This document shows, in pieces, positions 20,565-32,808 of a DNA stretch of 64,000 nt. Each line of letters starts with the position of its first letter. Positions within the stretch are counted from its first letter, which is position 1. Origin of the DNA: Pisaster brevispinus (taxonomy: Eukaryota; Echinodermata; Asteroidea; Forcipulatida; Asteriidae); assembly GCA_023634235.1 (NCBI GenBank), contig JAMKCF010000016.1, forward strand, positions 10,166,866 to 10,230,865, given 5' to 3'. The position numbers were made by a program, and so were the translations under genes. The notes under the pieces are model-generated. The model did no database searches. It was not told the DNA's origin and saw only the letters and a list, made by a program, of their open reading frames with translations.

Positions 20565-21970
20565 GTCTTTGTGTAGAACAAGGGGTAGCAGTCTGGTTGT
20601 GGTTTTGACTTTCAACAACAGGACTCACTACATCGTCGCTTCAAGAAAAGAAAAAACCCAAGTACAGCATATTCTTTCAATTAAGAAATGTTCTTAACAT
20701 AATTTCATATTTAGTTTGCTTTTTCTCTTCTCTGTTTGAAGCGAAGAAATTTAATTATATCAAAACGCACATCCTGACTTTCTTGAAAATTTCCGTTGTC
20801 TTAACCACATCGTGCACACTGATCAGCTCATATACCATGATACCCTAAGCTGGACCGCGCCACACTTCCTAAAGCGGCCGTCAATCAACAGGGGTAGGTG
20901 ATTTGGCTAGAGAGGGCAGGGCAAAGCTATGCCCGATTCCTTTCTGTACAAATCAGTATGTCAAGTGCCAATGGTAGATGAAACCAAATTATAAAAACTG
21001 AATTAATTATGCAAACAAATAAGCTTAAATTAACGCAGACAAAAACCGGACAGTGTAAAAAACAAACAATCATTGTGAAAGAGTAGGGCTTAACCCCAGT
21101 GACTTTGGTTCACATAGCAATCACCCTTGTTTTACAGAATACCCCAGGATCGTAAGCTATTCTTTTTTTTATTAAGTTAACTTATTAAAAGTTAACTTAT
21201 GAGGCATACTAACTGGAACTGTATAATAATACAATAAGGAATCTACAAAAAGTTATGACGGATCGAAAAGAACCATTACTTCGAAACTGACCCAGAAATG
21301 GAAGTGACCCATGGTTTCTGGTCACCATACCATTTTACGTGTAGTTTGATTCCCCAAATTGGCAAGCGTGTCACAAAAGAGCCGCATGGGAAGTTGGTGC
21401 AAGGGGTCAATGACATTTCCATACAGAGGTGGTAAAAGTTGCACCTTTATTTAAAAGGGTGTCTTACAAAAACGAGGTCCATACCCACCTTAATTGAACT
21501 ATGTACACAATAGGCTCCTATCGCTGCCAGAATCAGCAAATTTTGAACAGTTAAAGACTTTGTGGCCAGGAAAGACCCGTTGCTGAGAAGGCCTCCCATC
21601 ATACGTCCCCGACAAGCTCGCAAGACGATGAACACGCGTAGATGCCGGTGCTCACATGCCTGGAGCAGATAGGAAAATGTAACAGGCACATGAACTTGTG
21701 GACGTGAGGCGAGCATCGGATACGGACGAATGGGAGAAGCTCGTTTATGGACGTTAGCGCCTCCAGTTGGGTCATGTGACCGAACAAGTTCGGGAATCTG
21801 GTCGTGCTACAAACGATTGGCTTGCATAGGTCAGATGATGTGGGCTGACACTGTGATTGGTCGGTTGAGCTTGTGACGTAGTTGACCAGTGATGCTGTGC
21901 AAACGGTTCATCAGTAAATGCCAATAGGATTGTCCTCACTATGGTGAATGCAACACGAATCTGTAGGCTT
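20565..21970. other. Intergenic, no gene seen
   Basis: Only short frames without recognisable domains are present on either strand. Confidence 0.4.
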
Positions 21971-22880
21971 ACGGAAGTGAGCTTATAACGGGAGTGCCCC
22001 TGTGGGGTCTTTAGTGCCCTTGTGGGGTCTTTTACACAATGGAACAATGGACTTCACCAGGGAATTCTTTATTCAACCTGGACCCCACTAGGGAATTCTT
22101 TAGAAAAAGGAATACAAGAACAACAGTAGCAGGACCCCCCCCCAAAAAAAAAAACCGATCCGGAAGGTTGTGTGTGTGTGTTTGTATTGCCAACCCTCCG
22201 AGGACATTTTACAATAGGGACAATAGGTCCTCACTAGTCGGTTCTTTGTTTTCAGGTGTCCTCACTAGTCATTTGTGTACAAAACCAATGGGGATTGCTT
22301 CAATACAGGAACAACAGAAAGTACAATAGGTGTCCTCTAACGTATAGGAGTGCTGTACGTGTGTGTGCCCTTACACATGCCAACTTACGGGGTACTTTTA
22401 ACAATGGAACAATGGACCCCACAAGGCAATTTCAATAGGAACAATAGGGCCCCACAAGGGAATTCTTTAGAAAAGGGAACAATAGAACAACAATAGCAGT
22501 ACCCCACAAACCGGATCCGTAAGGTTGTGTGTGTGTGTGTGTGTGTGGGCTCATATTCGGTACCTTATGGAGACCAAGGACAAAACAAAAAAGGGGAAAC
22601 AAAAGGTCTCCACATGGAAATTCTAAAGACCGGTCGGTGCTCCACAAGGAAATTTGTGTACAAAGTCTATGGGAAACTGTTAAGTGCAGGGACTAAGGAA
22701 AGAACAAAAGAATGCTCCACAAGGAGGCATTTTTGAGAATGTGTGCCCTTACACGCGCCAACTTACAGGGTGCTTTTAACAATGGAACAATGCTACCCAC
22801 AAGGACAAGGTTTTCTTTGTTGTAAACCAAAGAGAATTTGTTCAGAAAAGGAAAGAATACAACAACAACAGCAATTGACT
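21971..22880 (+). repeat. Degenerate long-period tandem repeat with (GT)n
   Basis: Words such as ACAATGGAACAATGGA recur at about 22033, 22401 and 22779; GGGAATTCTTTAGAAAA recurs at about 22092 and 22457; GGTTGTGTGTGTG recurs at 22166 and 22523. This indicates units of roughly 360-375 bp. Related sequence lies at 43258-43410 and, inverted, at 29545-29600. Confidence 0.7.
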
Positions 22881-23388
22881 AATTTGTAACCTACCAACTG
22901 TACAAAAATAGTCATAAAGTTGTAAATTTTGAAGATCCAATTCTTAGTGGATTCTGATATAGAGGAAGACATGCTCTATCAAGTCATTTTCATATTGTTG
23001 ATTTTCTGAATGATACATTATTAAAAAAATTGGGTCAAAAGTCACGATAAAGTATTAAAGGTCATGGTGACCTACTTTTCACAAATTAAATTTTGACAAA
23101 AGAGTTAATTTGATCATGCAATTCTCATTATTTTAATATCAAATTTGCATATATTCGATAAAAATTGAGATGGTTTTGACATATTTGTACCAAAAGAGTG
23201 GTATTTTACTCTAAAAATGTCAATTTTTTGTGGTGTCTGCCCTGACCACATGGTAGGTCGGATCGGGCTAAAAATTGGTGTGCATTCATTGCTCATAATA
23301 CGACCTACAAGCACAGCAATTTATTTTATCAAAATCGGAAGATATAAGGTAAAAAAAGTGCGTTGGTCTGACATGGAATGACCCTTAC
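22881..23388. other. Unclassified intergenic sequence ending in a repeat-like motif
   Basis: No gene is seen. The stretch ends TCTGACATGGAATGACCC exactly before the lectin block begins, which looks like the border of an unclassified repeat. Confidence 0.35.
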
Positions 23389-23827
23389 AGTAAACTGATA
23401 ACCTGTTTACATCCATACAATATTCCCCTAAAATTCCGCCTTCTTTACATAATTTTCTGCTGAATTAGTAATTTTTGTAATGTGTACTCAGTGATAGGGC
23501 GACAGCGGGAGTACCGCTGGGAGTTCAGCAGGAGCTATTAATAAAATAAAAACCCCTTACAAAGGTTATATATTTTTCACTAGCATCTCAGCGAGCCAAA
23601 CGCTGTATCAATTTGAAATACGCAGGACAACAGTTCTACAATACATGTTGCTTTTGGTTTATTGCGGTGCACACATCTCGGATTCCAGCACTGTGTTCCA
23701 CGCCGAACACCCTTCCTAAAACCTTCGGTAAAATAAAGAATTAACCACTCATCAAATCTCAAAGCAGTTTGAGAATTATTTGGTGTTCTTGTTCACCACT
23801 ATTACAGCAAACCGAAACCCGCTCACT

Positions 23828-24526
23828 ATGAAGCTCGTGTGGTTTAATTTCATCCTCACTGCCGCGTTTGTCTGCGGTGAGATGTGTAAGCCTGGTGAAG
23901 TGAACTACGGGAGCTCCTGTTATGAGTTACTGCCGGGGGAGATGAACTGGGACGAAGGTCTTGAGAAATGCTCTATAAAGGGCGGTGGCTTAGTGATACC
24001 TGACACTTCGGATGAGAACCAGTTTCTATGGAAGACTTTCAACGATAATGCACATTTTTGGATTGGCTGCAAGTACCAAGACGGCAACTGGGTGCAGTTG
24101 GGTAAAGGGGACCGTAATTGCACTTACTATAACTGGGCTACAGGTGAGCCAAATAATTTGAAAAATGAAAACTGTTCACAGATGCAGAACACACGAAATG
24201 GTACCTGGAATGACAACATTTGCAGCAAGGATTTCTCTGTGATCTGTGAGCGTTCTGTTGCCACCCAGAAATACTGTCTGACAGCCCATGACACTGGCCG
24301 CTTCACATCATCTTGTCTCGACGGTCATGTCATCAAGAACCTGACGATCAAGGGAGTCCTCGCCTGCGGGTCGGCATGCAGGGCTGAGCCTGGATGCCTC
24401 TCCTTCAACGTCCGTGATGCTAGCCGGGAAGGGAAACAGACCTGCCAGCTGAGTGACAAAAGGCGCCAAGATGTGGGTGGAGACCCAGATTCAGATGAAC
24501 CAAACTGCTACTACTTTGAGGTTTAG
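23828..24526 (+). CDS. Secreted C-type lectin with CTLD and PAN/Apple domain, copy 2
   Basis: This intronless gene encodes 232 residues and has the same architecture and start as copy 1: signal peptide (1-16 or 17), CTLD from Cys20 to Cys140 with EPN (107-109) and WND (127-129), and a PAN-type domain ending in CYYFEV. Against copy 1 I count about 28 substitutions and a two-residue deletion. About 24 of the substitutions fall inside the CTLD and only about four after it. The signal peptide is identical. The calcium and sugar motifs are unchanged, so both copies should bind sugar, but surface loops near residues 60-80 and 114-134 differ. Confidence 0.93.
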   Translation: MKLVWFNFILTAAFVCGEMCKPGEVNYGSSCYELLPGEMNWDEGLEKCSIKGGGLVIPDTSDENQFLWKTFNDNAHFWIGCKYQDGNWVQLGKGDRNCTYYNWATGEPNNLKNENCSQMQNTRNGTWNDNICSKDFSVICERSVATQKYCLTAHDTGRFTSSCLDGHVIKNLTIKGVLACGSACRAEPGCLSFNVRDASREGKQTCQLSDKRRQDVGGDPDSDEPNCYYFEV

Positions 24527-24639
24527 ACTGACATCCTCACATTGTATATAACATTTTCTTCAAAAGTGTTTGCAGACAACCCACCACTACTACTCTCACT
24601 TTAGGAACTTGAACCAATTCATGGGTGCACACGTGGCGT

Positions 24640-24860
24640 GTCGTGGCCGCCGAGCGGTCAAGTCCAGCGGACTCAAGCTCTTGAGTTTTTGATCAGCCTG
24701 GTGTGGGTTCGAGTCCCGGTCTTGACACTTGAAAGATGTATCCTCAATCAAGGCACTTAACTTTCATTGCTTCAGATGGGACGTAAATCCGTAGGTCCCG
24801 TGTGTTGTGTAAGGCACGTAAACAAAAACCCCACAGTTAATACACTTATCGTTAGAGAAT
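24640..24860 (+). mobile_element. tRNA-Leu-like SINE downstream of lectin 2
   Basis: Orthologous in position to 15004-15215, with the same head (GTCGTGGCCGCCGAGCGGTC) and B box (GTTCGAGTCCCGG). Confidence 0.7.
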
Positions 24861-24956
24861 GGTTTTGCAATGGTAAACCAAGTTGCTACTAAAATTGGGT
24901 CTCATAATTCAGCGATTTAAAATACTCGTCTTAAAAAAGAGAGAAAAATAATCACT

Positions 24957-25193
24957 ATGAGACGCCCGTATATAAAGCGCTATGTTATACTTAGTAATTG
25001 TTATTATCATTTCTACAACAGTGTGATAACCTTATCCAAATGTTGGCCCTCTATACATGCGGCGTTCCGTTGGTTATTCTCTAAAAGTATTTGTAGAATT
25101 AACCCTAGACATATTTTGCAATCGCTGTCCGTCGGATTAGATATAGATGCTTTGAAACGCTTGACGAATTATACTGGTATTGTTAGGCCATAA
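24957..25193 (+). other. Small ORF, copy 2, 3' end altered by transposon insertion
   Basis: Counterpart of 15365-15601. The transposon at 25184 replaces the last codons. No domain is recognised and the frame is probably not a gene. Confidence 0.2.
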
Positions 25194-26524
25194 TACATGG
25201 GTCATTTTTCTGTTCGTTCGTGCAACACAGCTGGGGATTACTTACTTTTTTCACCATACAAAGAAAATGCCATACTAAGGTCAAATTCACTTATCCCCAG
25301 ATGTATTTTGTGCACATTGATGAGAAAATGACGACAAAGTGACCGTAATTCAGTGAAAAATAACAATCAAACAATCTGTCCCAACTTAGAATCCATTATG
25401 TGTGTACACTAATTTCAAGTTGGGCCATATTCTGAGTTGGGCCACATTTCACATGTTGTCAACAACCGAAATGGCAGCACTCCCAACGTGTGACAATGTG
25501 GGAGTAAAAGTCTACACTTTTCAGACTTTTTGTGTGTGATGCTCATAGTACCATCAACAAAAAGTAAGTTCATTGAATTTAGCAAGGATTCCTGGAGTAG
25601 AGTTGTAAGTTATGGGGCTAAATGGACAAAATTTGACTGCAGAGAAGGAGAAATTGCACGAAGTTCTGCAGTCAATCTCGGTATTGACTTCCACGATGAG
25701 CAATAATGTATGAATGCACAACCCAACTCGAACCACGTTTGGTACCATGAGCGCTATAAGTGTTTCTGTGACATCAGCAAGATCCATTAATGAGATCAAC
25801 TCGGCTCTGCACCAAGTCATATATCTTAGCAACCTTTAAAAAAAATTCTGTTGAACATATTACATCATTAAACATGTTAAAGTCAGTTTTCTGACCAGCC
25901 ATTGGATGATCATAAATTGTTTGTAGCGACTTTTACCAAGTTTTAAAATATGAAAGGGAAAGCATACGGTAGAACTATAATTATAAAACATATTTTATTG
26001 AATCTTCTTACGGGATTTTTTTTTATTAAAATAGAAATCCACCCAAAGTATTGTGGAAAGCGTAGAGTTGTTTCCTCCTAAATCTAAAAAAATCCCAGAT
26101 TTTTGTTTCATTTTATTTTAGTATTCTAGGTTGGTATGCACATAGTTCAATTAACTTGCTCAGACATTTTGTTTGGTTGTTTTTGTTTGGATTTGTATTT
26201 TTATTTATTTATTTATTTATTTATTTATTTTTTTTTTTTGGGGGGTGTAATTTGTGCACCTAAATGACATAGATAGGAATTAATTTGTAACATGTTGCTT
26301 GAATGTAATTATCACTTTACTGTTAGATCATTAGTTAGAATGCTTTTGAATCCTTTGTGATTTCAAACCCCAGTGAGAATCTTTTTGAAAACAATCTTTT
26401 TTGAAAACTTTTACACCATTACGTTTGGAAGCTAGCACTGTTGAATTAATTAATGGCTTTTGAGAAATTACAGAAAACGAACTGAAAGAGCAATTTTTGT
26501 ATTTAGCATACAAATGCGTACAGT

Positions 26525-26612
26525 GCTGCCGACATTTGCTCTGACAGTTGGGGGGGGGGGCAGAAGATGAGCAGGGTGGGGGTCTATCAGCATCGGGGGG
26601 GGGGGGGGTCTA
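26525..26612 (+). repeat. G-tract cluster with repeated GGGTCTATCAG
   Basis: Two long G runs are each followed by GTCTATCAG. Four or more G runs lie within 90 bp, so a quadruplex is possible on the + strand. The same sequence recurs at 36549-36618 in the transposon copy. Confidence 0.7.
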
Positions 26613-27731
26613 TCAGATTAAGAGCATTTTGTGAAATTTGCTGACATAACTGTTTTCATGTTAGGGTACTTTTGTCTTTCATGTTTTGTTGAAATGTCAC
26701 ATGATTTGACTGAGCTGGGTTTAATTGCTTCGGACTTGGTCATGGGCTGAGAGTTGAATTGAGAACATTATAATAAATATTTACTTTGACAAATGGTGTT
26801 CATTGTAAATGCTGAAGTGATATCATTCTTAATAATTAGCGGTGCATAACAAACATGACAAATATTTTTATTTTTATTTTTATTTTTCCTTGAAAACCAG
26901 GCCCCAACATAGATGAAGACTATGGAGAATGCTCTGGTTTGAGCTCTGGTTTCTGTCTTCAAACATTTCTTAAACATACTCAATGAAAACGTATAGAATT
27001 TTACAACTTGGTGCACAGACAGTGTAACACACAATAAGGAAGTTGTTAATCAACTGCATTTTTGTAGCACGTGGAAATTTTATTCTGCAAAGTGATTATG
27101 TAAAATCACAAATCAAAACTTAACCTTTTGGCAGGCCGCAGTGCAAGTTTCATTTAATCTAACAAAGAAATATGTAACATCTTCAGATTGGTTGTTTTTG
27201 GCTCTTACCAAAACCATCCACGACATATTTCTGACACAACTGAAAGGGAATTTGGTAACACTGTACGTATGTAAATTCTTTCTATTGAAATGAAAAAACC
27301 TGTGCCATGAGATGCAAGTACTGGATTTTTTTTGTCGGTGATGACATCAGCCCACAATTGTAACAACTTGCAAAAGCTACACCCAATGTTCATTTTGTTA
27401 ATTTTATGTGTGAAGGCGCAGAAAAACGATTGGAGTCTTGAGGGGGGGGGGTTGCAGGGGGTTACACAGTAAGAATTTGGTTAGGAAAAAGGTAGAGGAT
27501 GCATGGTGCACCCAATCTGGTCTTGTGTTTGGGACTTGGTTTGAAATAACAATCATGCATATCCTTCCACTCTCCCCAACTAATGAGCCAAATTTGAAAG
27601 TTTATAACCACAGTTATGTAGAGGCTTGCTACTGATTCATGAGGTCACGAAAATTAAAATGAACATTTCACATGAGAGAGAGAACACTCGAACAGTTGGT
27701 AGATGGATATGTCTTTTAATAGCTGTAAGTT

Positions 27732-28035
27732 TAAAAAGGGGGGACAAACCCCTCCCCCACCCCCATCCCACCCCCACCCCTGGGCAAGACCAATACTCTA
27801 AAGATGAAAGTTTCCACCACTACCCTACCCAAGGGATGCTTTGGCAAACACCACGTTTTATTATGCTTGATCTTTAAGTTTAAAAAAAGGGGGGGGGGAC
27901 ACACACACACACACCCTCACCCCACCCCACCCCCACCCCCGGGCAAGACCAATACTCAATATGAAAGTGTCCAACACCACCCTACCCAAGGGCTACTTTG
28001 GCAAACACCACATTTTATTATGCTTGAACTTTTGA
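27732..28035 (+). repeat. ~150-bp tandem duplication with C-rich core
   Basis: Two units start with AAAAAGGGGGG and contain a run of CCCCACCCC words, then GGGCAAGACCAATACTC and GGCAAACACCAC. The second unit has a (CA)n insert. The copy at 37735-38042 has the same layout. The small frames here are not genes. Confidence 0.75.
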
Positions 28036-28278
28036 AGCATATCAACACAGTGCTTTAGTTTATGGCAAATGCAGCCTATTAGTAAAATGACAATATTCAT
28101 ACAGTTTTATTAATAACCCCCCCAAAATTAATGTGCAGTTTTCACACTTGGGGATAAGCTGTTTTGGATTGAGATACAGATTTGCCACCCATTCAAAGTA
28201 GTTTTAAGTAATCCCCAGCCGTGTTGCACGAAAATTGAAAAAAAAAGACATTTTGCCTCCATGTATTATGGCCTATGT

Positions 28279-28913
28279 ACAAAACTAGATTTTTAAGTAT
28301 TGTGTATTTTGTGAATGTTGACTGTGAGCTTGCACTATCAATGAACTGAAGGAGATTGATTTTTTTAACGAAAAGTTGGTACATGCAAGTTTGATGCACG
28401 TATACAACGTTGGTTAAGTTATTTTTAGTGGCTATGGTTCGGTTTATGGTAAGTTACGGTTCAGGGGTAAGGCTACGGTTAAGGTTACGGATACGGTTGT
28501 GTGGGATTATGAATGGTTATGGTTATGATAAAGGTTAACAATGGTTATGGCTATGGTCATGGTTATGGTTCTGACTATGCTATGGTTACGTTTAAAGTGG
28601 TGGTAGTGATGGTTTATGAATACAGGTTCAGATAAGATAAAAGGTAGCCAATAGATCTTAAGCATATGACGTCATCTCAGTATAGGGCGCCCTCGCCCAG
28701 AGGTCAAAAAGAGGCTGTTCATTGGCCAATCCTGTGTGTCGCGTGTAAAAATCTGTGCGTTTCGATTGTTTCGTCACCGTTTTACTTCTCAGATGGCAGC
28801 TGGGTGACATCAATGCAGGTCTTTACCATTCTTTCCCGTTGGGCGATATTCAGCCACAAAATTGTCTATTGCCTCTGCTCTTGTGTATCATTATATCTGG
28901 GACAAAGTGCGGG
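28279..28913 (+). repeat. Lectin block copy 2 (right part)
   Basis: Homology to 15595-16309 resumes directly after the transposon. It includes the GGTTAY hexamer repeat and a family C MITE at 28651-28823. It lacks a stretch of about 60 bp found in block 1 near 15657-15725. Confidence 0.85.
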
Positions 28914-30024
28914 TAAACACTAAAAGTCACATAAATATCATTTTCATGTAAATTTTATCTTTAAGGTTCACATTGCCTTCAAATCTCTCAAAACGAAGCC
29001 GTTTATTATTTTTTTACTTATCCTTTTTCGTCCAGGCATAAAAAAACACCTGCAGTGTGTTGTGTTTAGCGAGTAGGACCTATTGACTAAAAAACTCCAT
29101 AAAATTGCCTCTGAAAATACAACCAGCAGAACATACGGTCCGCCATTTTGTAGAGTCAACAATTTGGTTGTACAATAGCAGACCGCGTGCTCTCAAGGGA
29201 TGTTTATGTGAATTATAATATTTTATTTTAAAAATATCTTTCCAAACAAATTATTTTAAAAACAAACTGTTTGTATGGCTCAAGGTGCCCAATTCGAAGC
29301 AATGTGTCTCTCGAATCTTTTTATTTAAATTTGTTGGGAAATTTATTTTGTATCTTATTTTCCCCAGTAATGTTTACTAGAACCATCTGTGGCGTGTAAT
29401 AAAAATGACTTTGGAGCCTAGACTATTATTCAGGTAGCAAAAATTAGTATGACGGTGTACATTTTATGCGAGTCATTAAATGTTTCGCTTGGCTGCGTAC
29501 TTGCTTAATTGTACAATTCAGTCAGTCGTATTGTTGTTCTATTATTCCCTTTTCTAAAGAATTCTCTTGTGGGGTCCAGGTTGAAAAAAAATTCACAAGG
29601 GCGGTCCCATAAGCCCACGCGTTGATGTACTGCGCGTGTTCAAATTTCATATGAAAGAACTACCAAACTTAAAATGTGGATCGAATCAGTGAGAAAAAAA
29701 CCCCACGTGTGGCTACAAAAACTCGATATGAAATAACTACCTAATTTAAAATGTTGATCGATGCGTCGGAGGAAAGTACGCCTAAAACACTTTGAGATGC
29801 CGCGCCCAATTAGGCCCTACGCGTAGCCAGCATCGTCAATTTCCTCATTGCATTGGTGCATACTTCGCTGCGGAGATAAACAAATTAGCGGGTTCCCGTG
29901 TTCCAGCAGACCGTCTGCTACACCGAACCACGCACCCCGCAGGCCCGTGAGAGCGGGGGTGCTGTGGGTGCGGCAGGACCCACAACTTTTTGGATGGGGG
30001 TGCTGGAATATACTAAAGCACCCA

Positions 30025-30125
30025 GGGCTGGAGGACTCGAGCCTGGTCTCGAGTCCATTTTTTTGTGGACTCGGACTCGGACCTAGAGGACTCGGACTCG
30101 GACAACAGGACTCGACTACAGCACT
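30025..30125 (+). repeat. (GGACTCG)n low-complexity tract
   Basis: GGACTCG and GACTCGGACTCGGA words repeat in the centre of the duplicated unit, with matching copies near 33920-34020 and 40040-40140. They generate an apparently conserved 105-codon frame that I do not accept as a gene. Confidence 0.7.
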
Positions 30126-32808
30126 GATGAAAGCACCCCCTACTTTTAGTATATATGTTTCATGAACGGAAATCCTGGAAAAAGATTTAAAAAAAAATAA
30201 AAAAAAAACCCAATACGTTCAACTGGTCTTTTTTTTTTTTTAATAAAAAAAAATCATATTCGGCACCAAGGTGTGCTCGAGGGCCAGCATATACATGTAC
30301 TGTGATATGCCTTGGTGTGTGTGTGTGTGTGTTTCTAGTCTGCCTGCATGTGTGTACAAATTTTCCGTAAAAGGCATGCGTACGATGCAGGCTTGAACGG
30401 GGGTGGCAGTCCTAACGGTGGGTGTATAGTCCTATTTAAAAAAAAAAGAAGGCAGTTTTGTCATGTCTTTGTGTTAAAACAAAATAGAATAAAATGCAAA
30501 AATACAAAACGGAAAACAAATAAACAAGAGCAAACAAATATGCAACAAAAAACAAAAACATACACAAATCACAACAATTTAAGGAACTTACACAAGCATA
30601 AAAAGTTAAGTGACAAAACAAAAATGAAATGCAAAAAAGATGTAAAAAGAAGAAGAAAACAGAAATACTTAAATAGATACAAAAAACCACCTGTTTTTAA
30701 AGTTGAGGCCTACATAAAATAACAATACATGTAAATACAAGCCGGAATAAAGGATGCAAATATTTCAAAAAAATTCCCATTGAAAAAAGTAAATAAATTT
30801 AAATGAATAGTTTTTTGAAGAAACTAAACAATAAATACATAATAAAACCCCCTCCCAAACAATACTGCGCACAGAAACTATTAAAAAAAATTAATAAAAA
30901 AGCCCAATAAGTGCTTTTACAATGCAGAGTTTTAAAATGGGAAAACACCGTAAGCAAAATAAACAAACACAGTAACGAAAAAAAAAACCCAAACAACTCA
31001 GAAATAAACCAGCCTCGGAATTAAACCAACCAATAACACAGTAGTTTTCGAACGCTTTTATTTACCTGGCATCAAATGCTCACTGATAGCTGCCAAGTCA
31101 TAAGCTTTGGACATTGTCATGATAATGAAAGAGGTTTACATTCAAGCTAAATAATTTCATTGTTACGAATAGTCAACTGTGAAGGGGGAAATTAATAATG
31201 ATCTATTAAAGTCAAAGCCTTTACAAATATTGTGTTCATCCTCAAAAAAATAAATTGCAACAAATTACCGGTAGCCGTTAACGAGAGGCACTTATTGTTC
31301 CCTTGGGACTTATCACTTCTGAACCTGACATGTTATTTAATGCCATTATTAACGACAGGGGCGATAATTGTACGTAAACAACTAGCCTTGGAGGCATTTT
31401 AAAAATGGAACCACAATTCTAGTAATTTAATGCACGAGTCTCGAAAACTAAACATCTTTTCAGCAAGCTCGAGCGATAGGAATGGGGTCCAAAATATCCA
31501 GACCACGAAGGTCTTCGGACCATAATGGAGTAAGCAATAGGTAGAATGGCTGTGTTGGGGTGTTTGTTTGTTTGTTAGTGTATTCAAGCGCTATATCTTT
31601 TGGGCTTAAACAATGACATGCATGCATGTCCTCAAATGAACCGAAAGAGCGAAATAAACAGACAAACATAATTTATACACAAAAATAATATTTAGTCCTT
31701 GTTTACCCCTGACGTCACATGTTTACAAAAGAGCCACATAACATGGACTACTCCTTCAGGCATAAAAATACACAACATAGAGGAATAAAACACATCTTCG
31801 AGGTGCTTTTACTACAGACCCAATTTCTGTCTGAAGAAATGGTGCACATTTTTATATAGTAATAAACTACAAAGGAAACGAACTGGGTAAATTTTAAATA
31901 ATTGGGGTTTGCTATATCTGCTGGAAGGTAGGGTCATACTTCGGTAATCACCCCCCGTTTTTATCCCTAAGCTTAACTTGATATAAAGATGGTACCTAAT
32001 GGTATAGTAAGCATCCCGCAAAATAACTTCGTCTGAAGTGTCCCCATCATTGACTGGAAATCATTAAAAGTGTGTCGATTTCAATAAAAGTATGTCGCAA
32101 AATGTGAATCTCCAAAGATCACCTAAAAGCGACTTTCGGATGATTCACAATGCCGTGATGTCCGTTCGCGAATGCTGCAACCAGAGATGCGGTTGGAACC
32201 CACTGTCACCTCACTAAACCAGATGGATACGACGTTCTCGATGAAAATACCGTGACGGTTTTCTCTCTCTCTCTCTGTATTCTTAACAAGAGGACACGAT
32301 TTTCAGCTGAAACGTTCACAGGTGACTTTCATTATAGCCCTATCTGTCTTGGTATTTTTGATCGCATTACGGTGACAAAACTAAACGATCAGACCCTACC
32401 TTGTAAATTTAGACCCAGAAAGTTTGAACACTTGTATTAATAATAGCCAATGACATCCTAAATAGTGTGATGACGCTTCGGCACCCTGGCTTATTTCTTT
32501 CATCGACTCTTTCGTTTTACTCTATACACCTGAAGTTAATGTATGGACGTGGAAATACTTCTATGGTATTTGAACACTGTGATAATGTCCAAATGTAAAA
32601 TGTACGTGCGCCGTCGACTCGTGGTCTGTGTTCTTCGGGTGTGCGCCACCGACTCATCCAACATTCAGTTTACTGTTTAGAAGTATATTATGCTCCTTTG
32701 TAAAAATACGAACTGTGCGTTTAAAACAAATAACCCCAAGTTGTAGAGAATAATTGTTCAATTATTTGCCGAGTTTGACGGTCGCTTGGTTGGGTCGGCT
32801 ATGACGGC

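Larger units (their letters stand above)
23389..25183 (+). repeat. Lectin duplication block, copy 2 (left part)
   Basis: Matches 13701-15594 with few differences outside the lectin CTLD. At 25183 the homology is broken by a transposon and resumes at 28279. Confidence 0.88.
25181..28278. mobile_element. 3.09-kb DNA transposon, TIR TAGGCC..., 3-bp TSD
   Basis: The element proper is 25184-28275. It begins TAGGCCATAATACATGG and ends with the exact inverse. Subterminal GTGCAACACAGCTGGGGATT at the left has an inverse partner at the right. TGT flanks both ends (25181-25183, 28276-28278). Lectin block 1 (15586-15600) shows the empty site with a single TGT. I find no transposase frame, so it is non-autonomous or decayed. 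The interior holds G runs, a (TTTA)n tract and a tandem duplication at 27732-28035. The superfamily is not clear; 3-bp TSDs occur in several, including PIF/Harbinger and CACTA, but the ends do not match their usual consensus. Confidence 0.88.
25868..32808 (+). repeat. Segmental duplication unit 1 (full)
   Basis: This 6.9-kb unit runs from inside the transposon through GGTCGGCTATGACGGC. It recurs almost unchanged at 35857-42788, about 10 kb downstream. Its 28914-31946 part recurs a third time at 32809-35856. No convincing gene lies in the non-transposon part; it has A-rich and (GGACTC)n low-complexity sequence. Confidence 0.88.

Noticed and set aside
27438..27877. Short frames in the TAGGCC transposon as transposase remnants
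   Set aside because: They are interrupted, overlap G and C runs, and show no transposase motif such as a DDE block.
29848..30165. 105-codon frame identical in three copies (also 33744-34061 and 39864-40181)
   Set aside because: Identity reflects recent duplication of the whole segment. It spans a (GGACTC)n tract and resembles no protein family.
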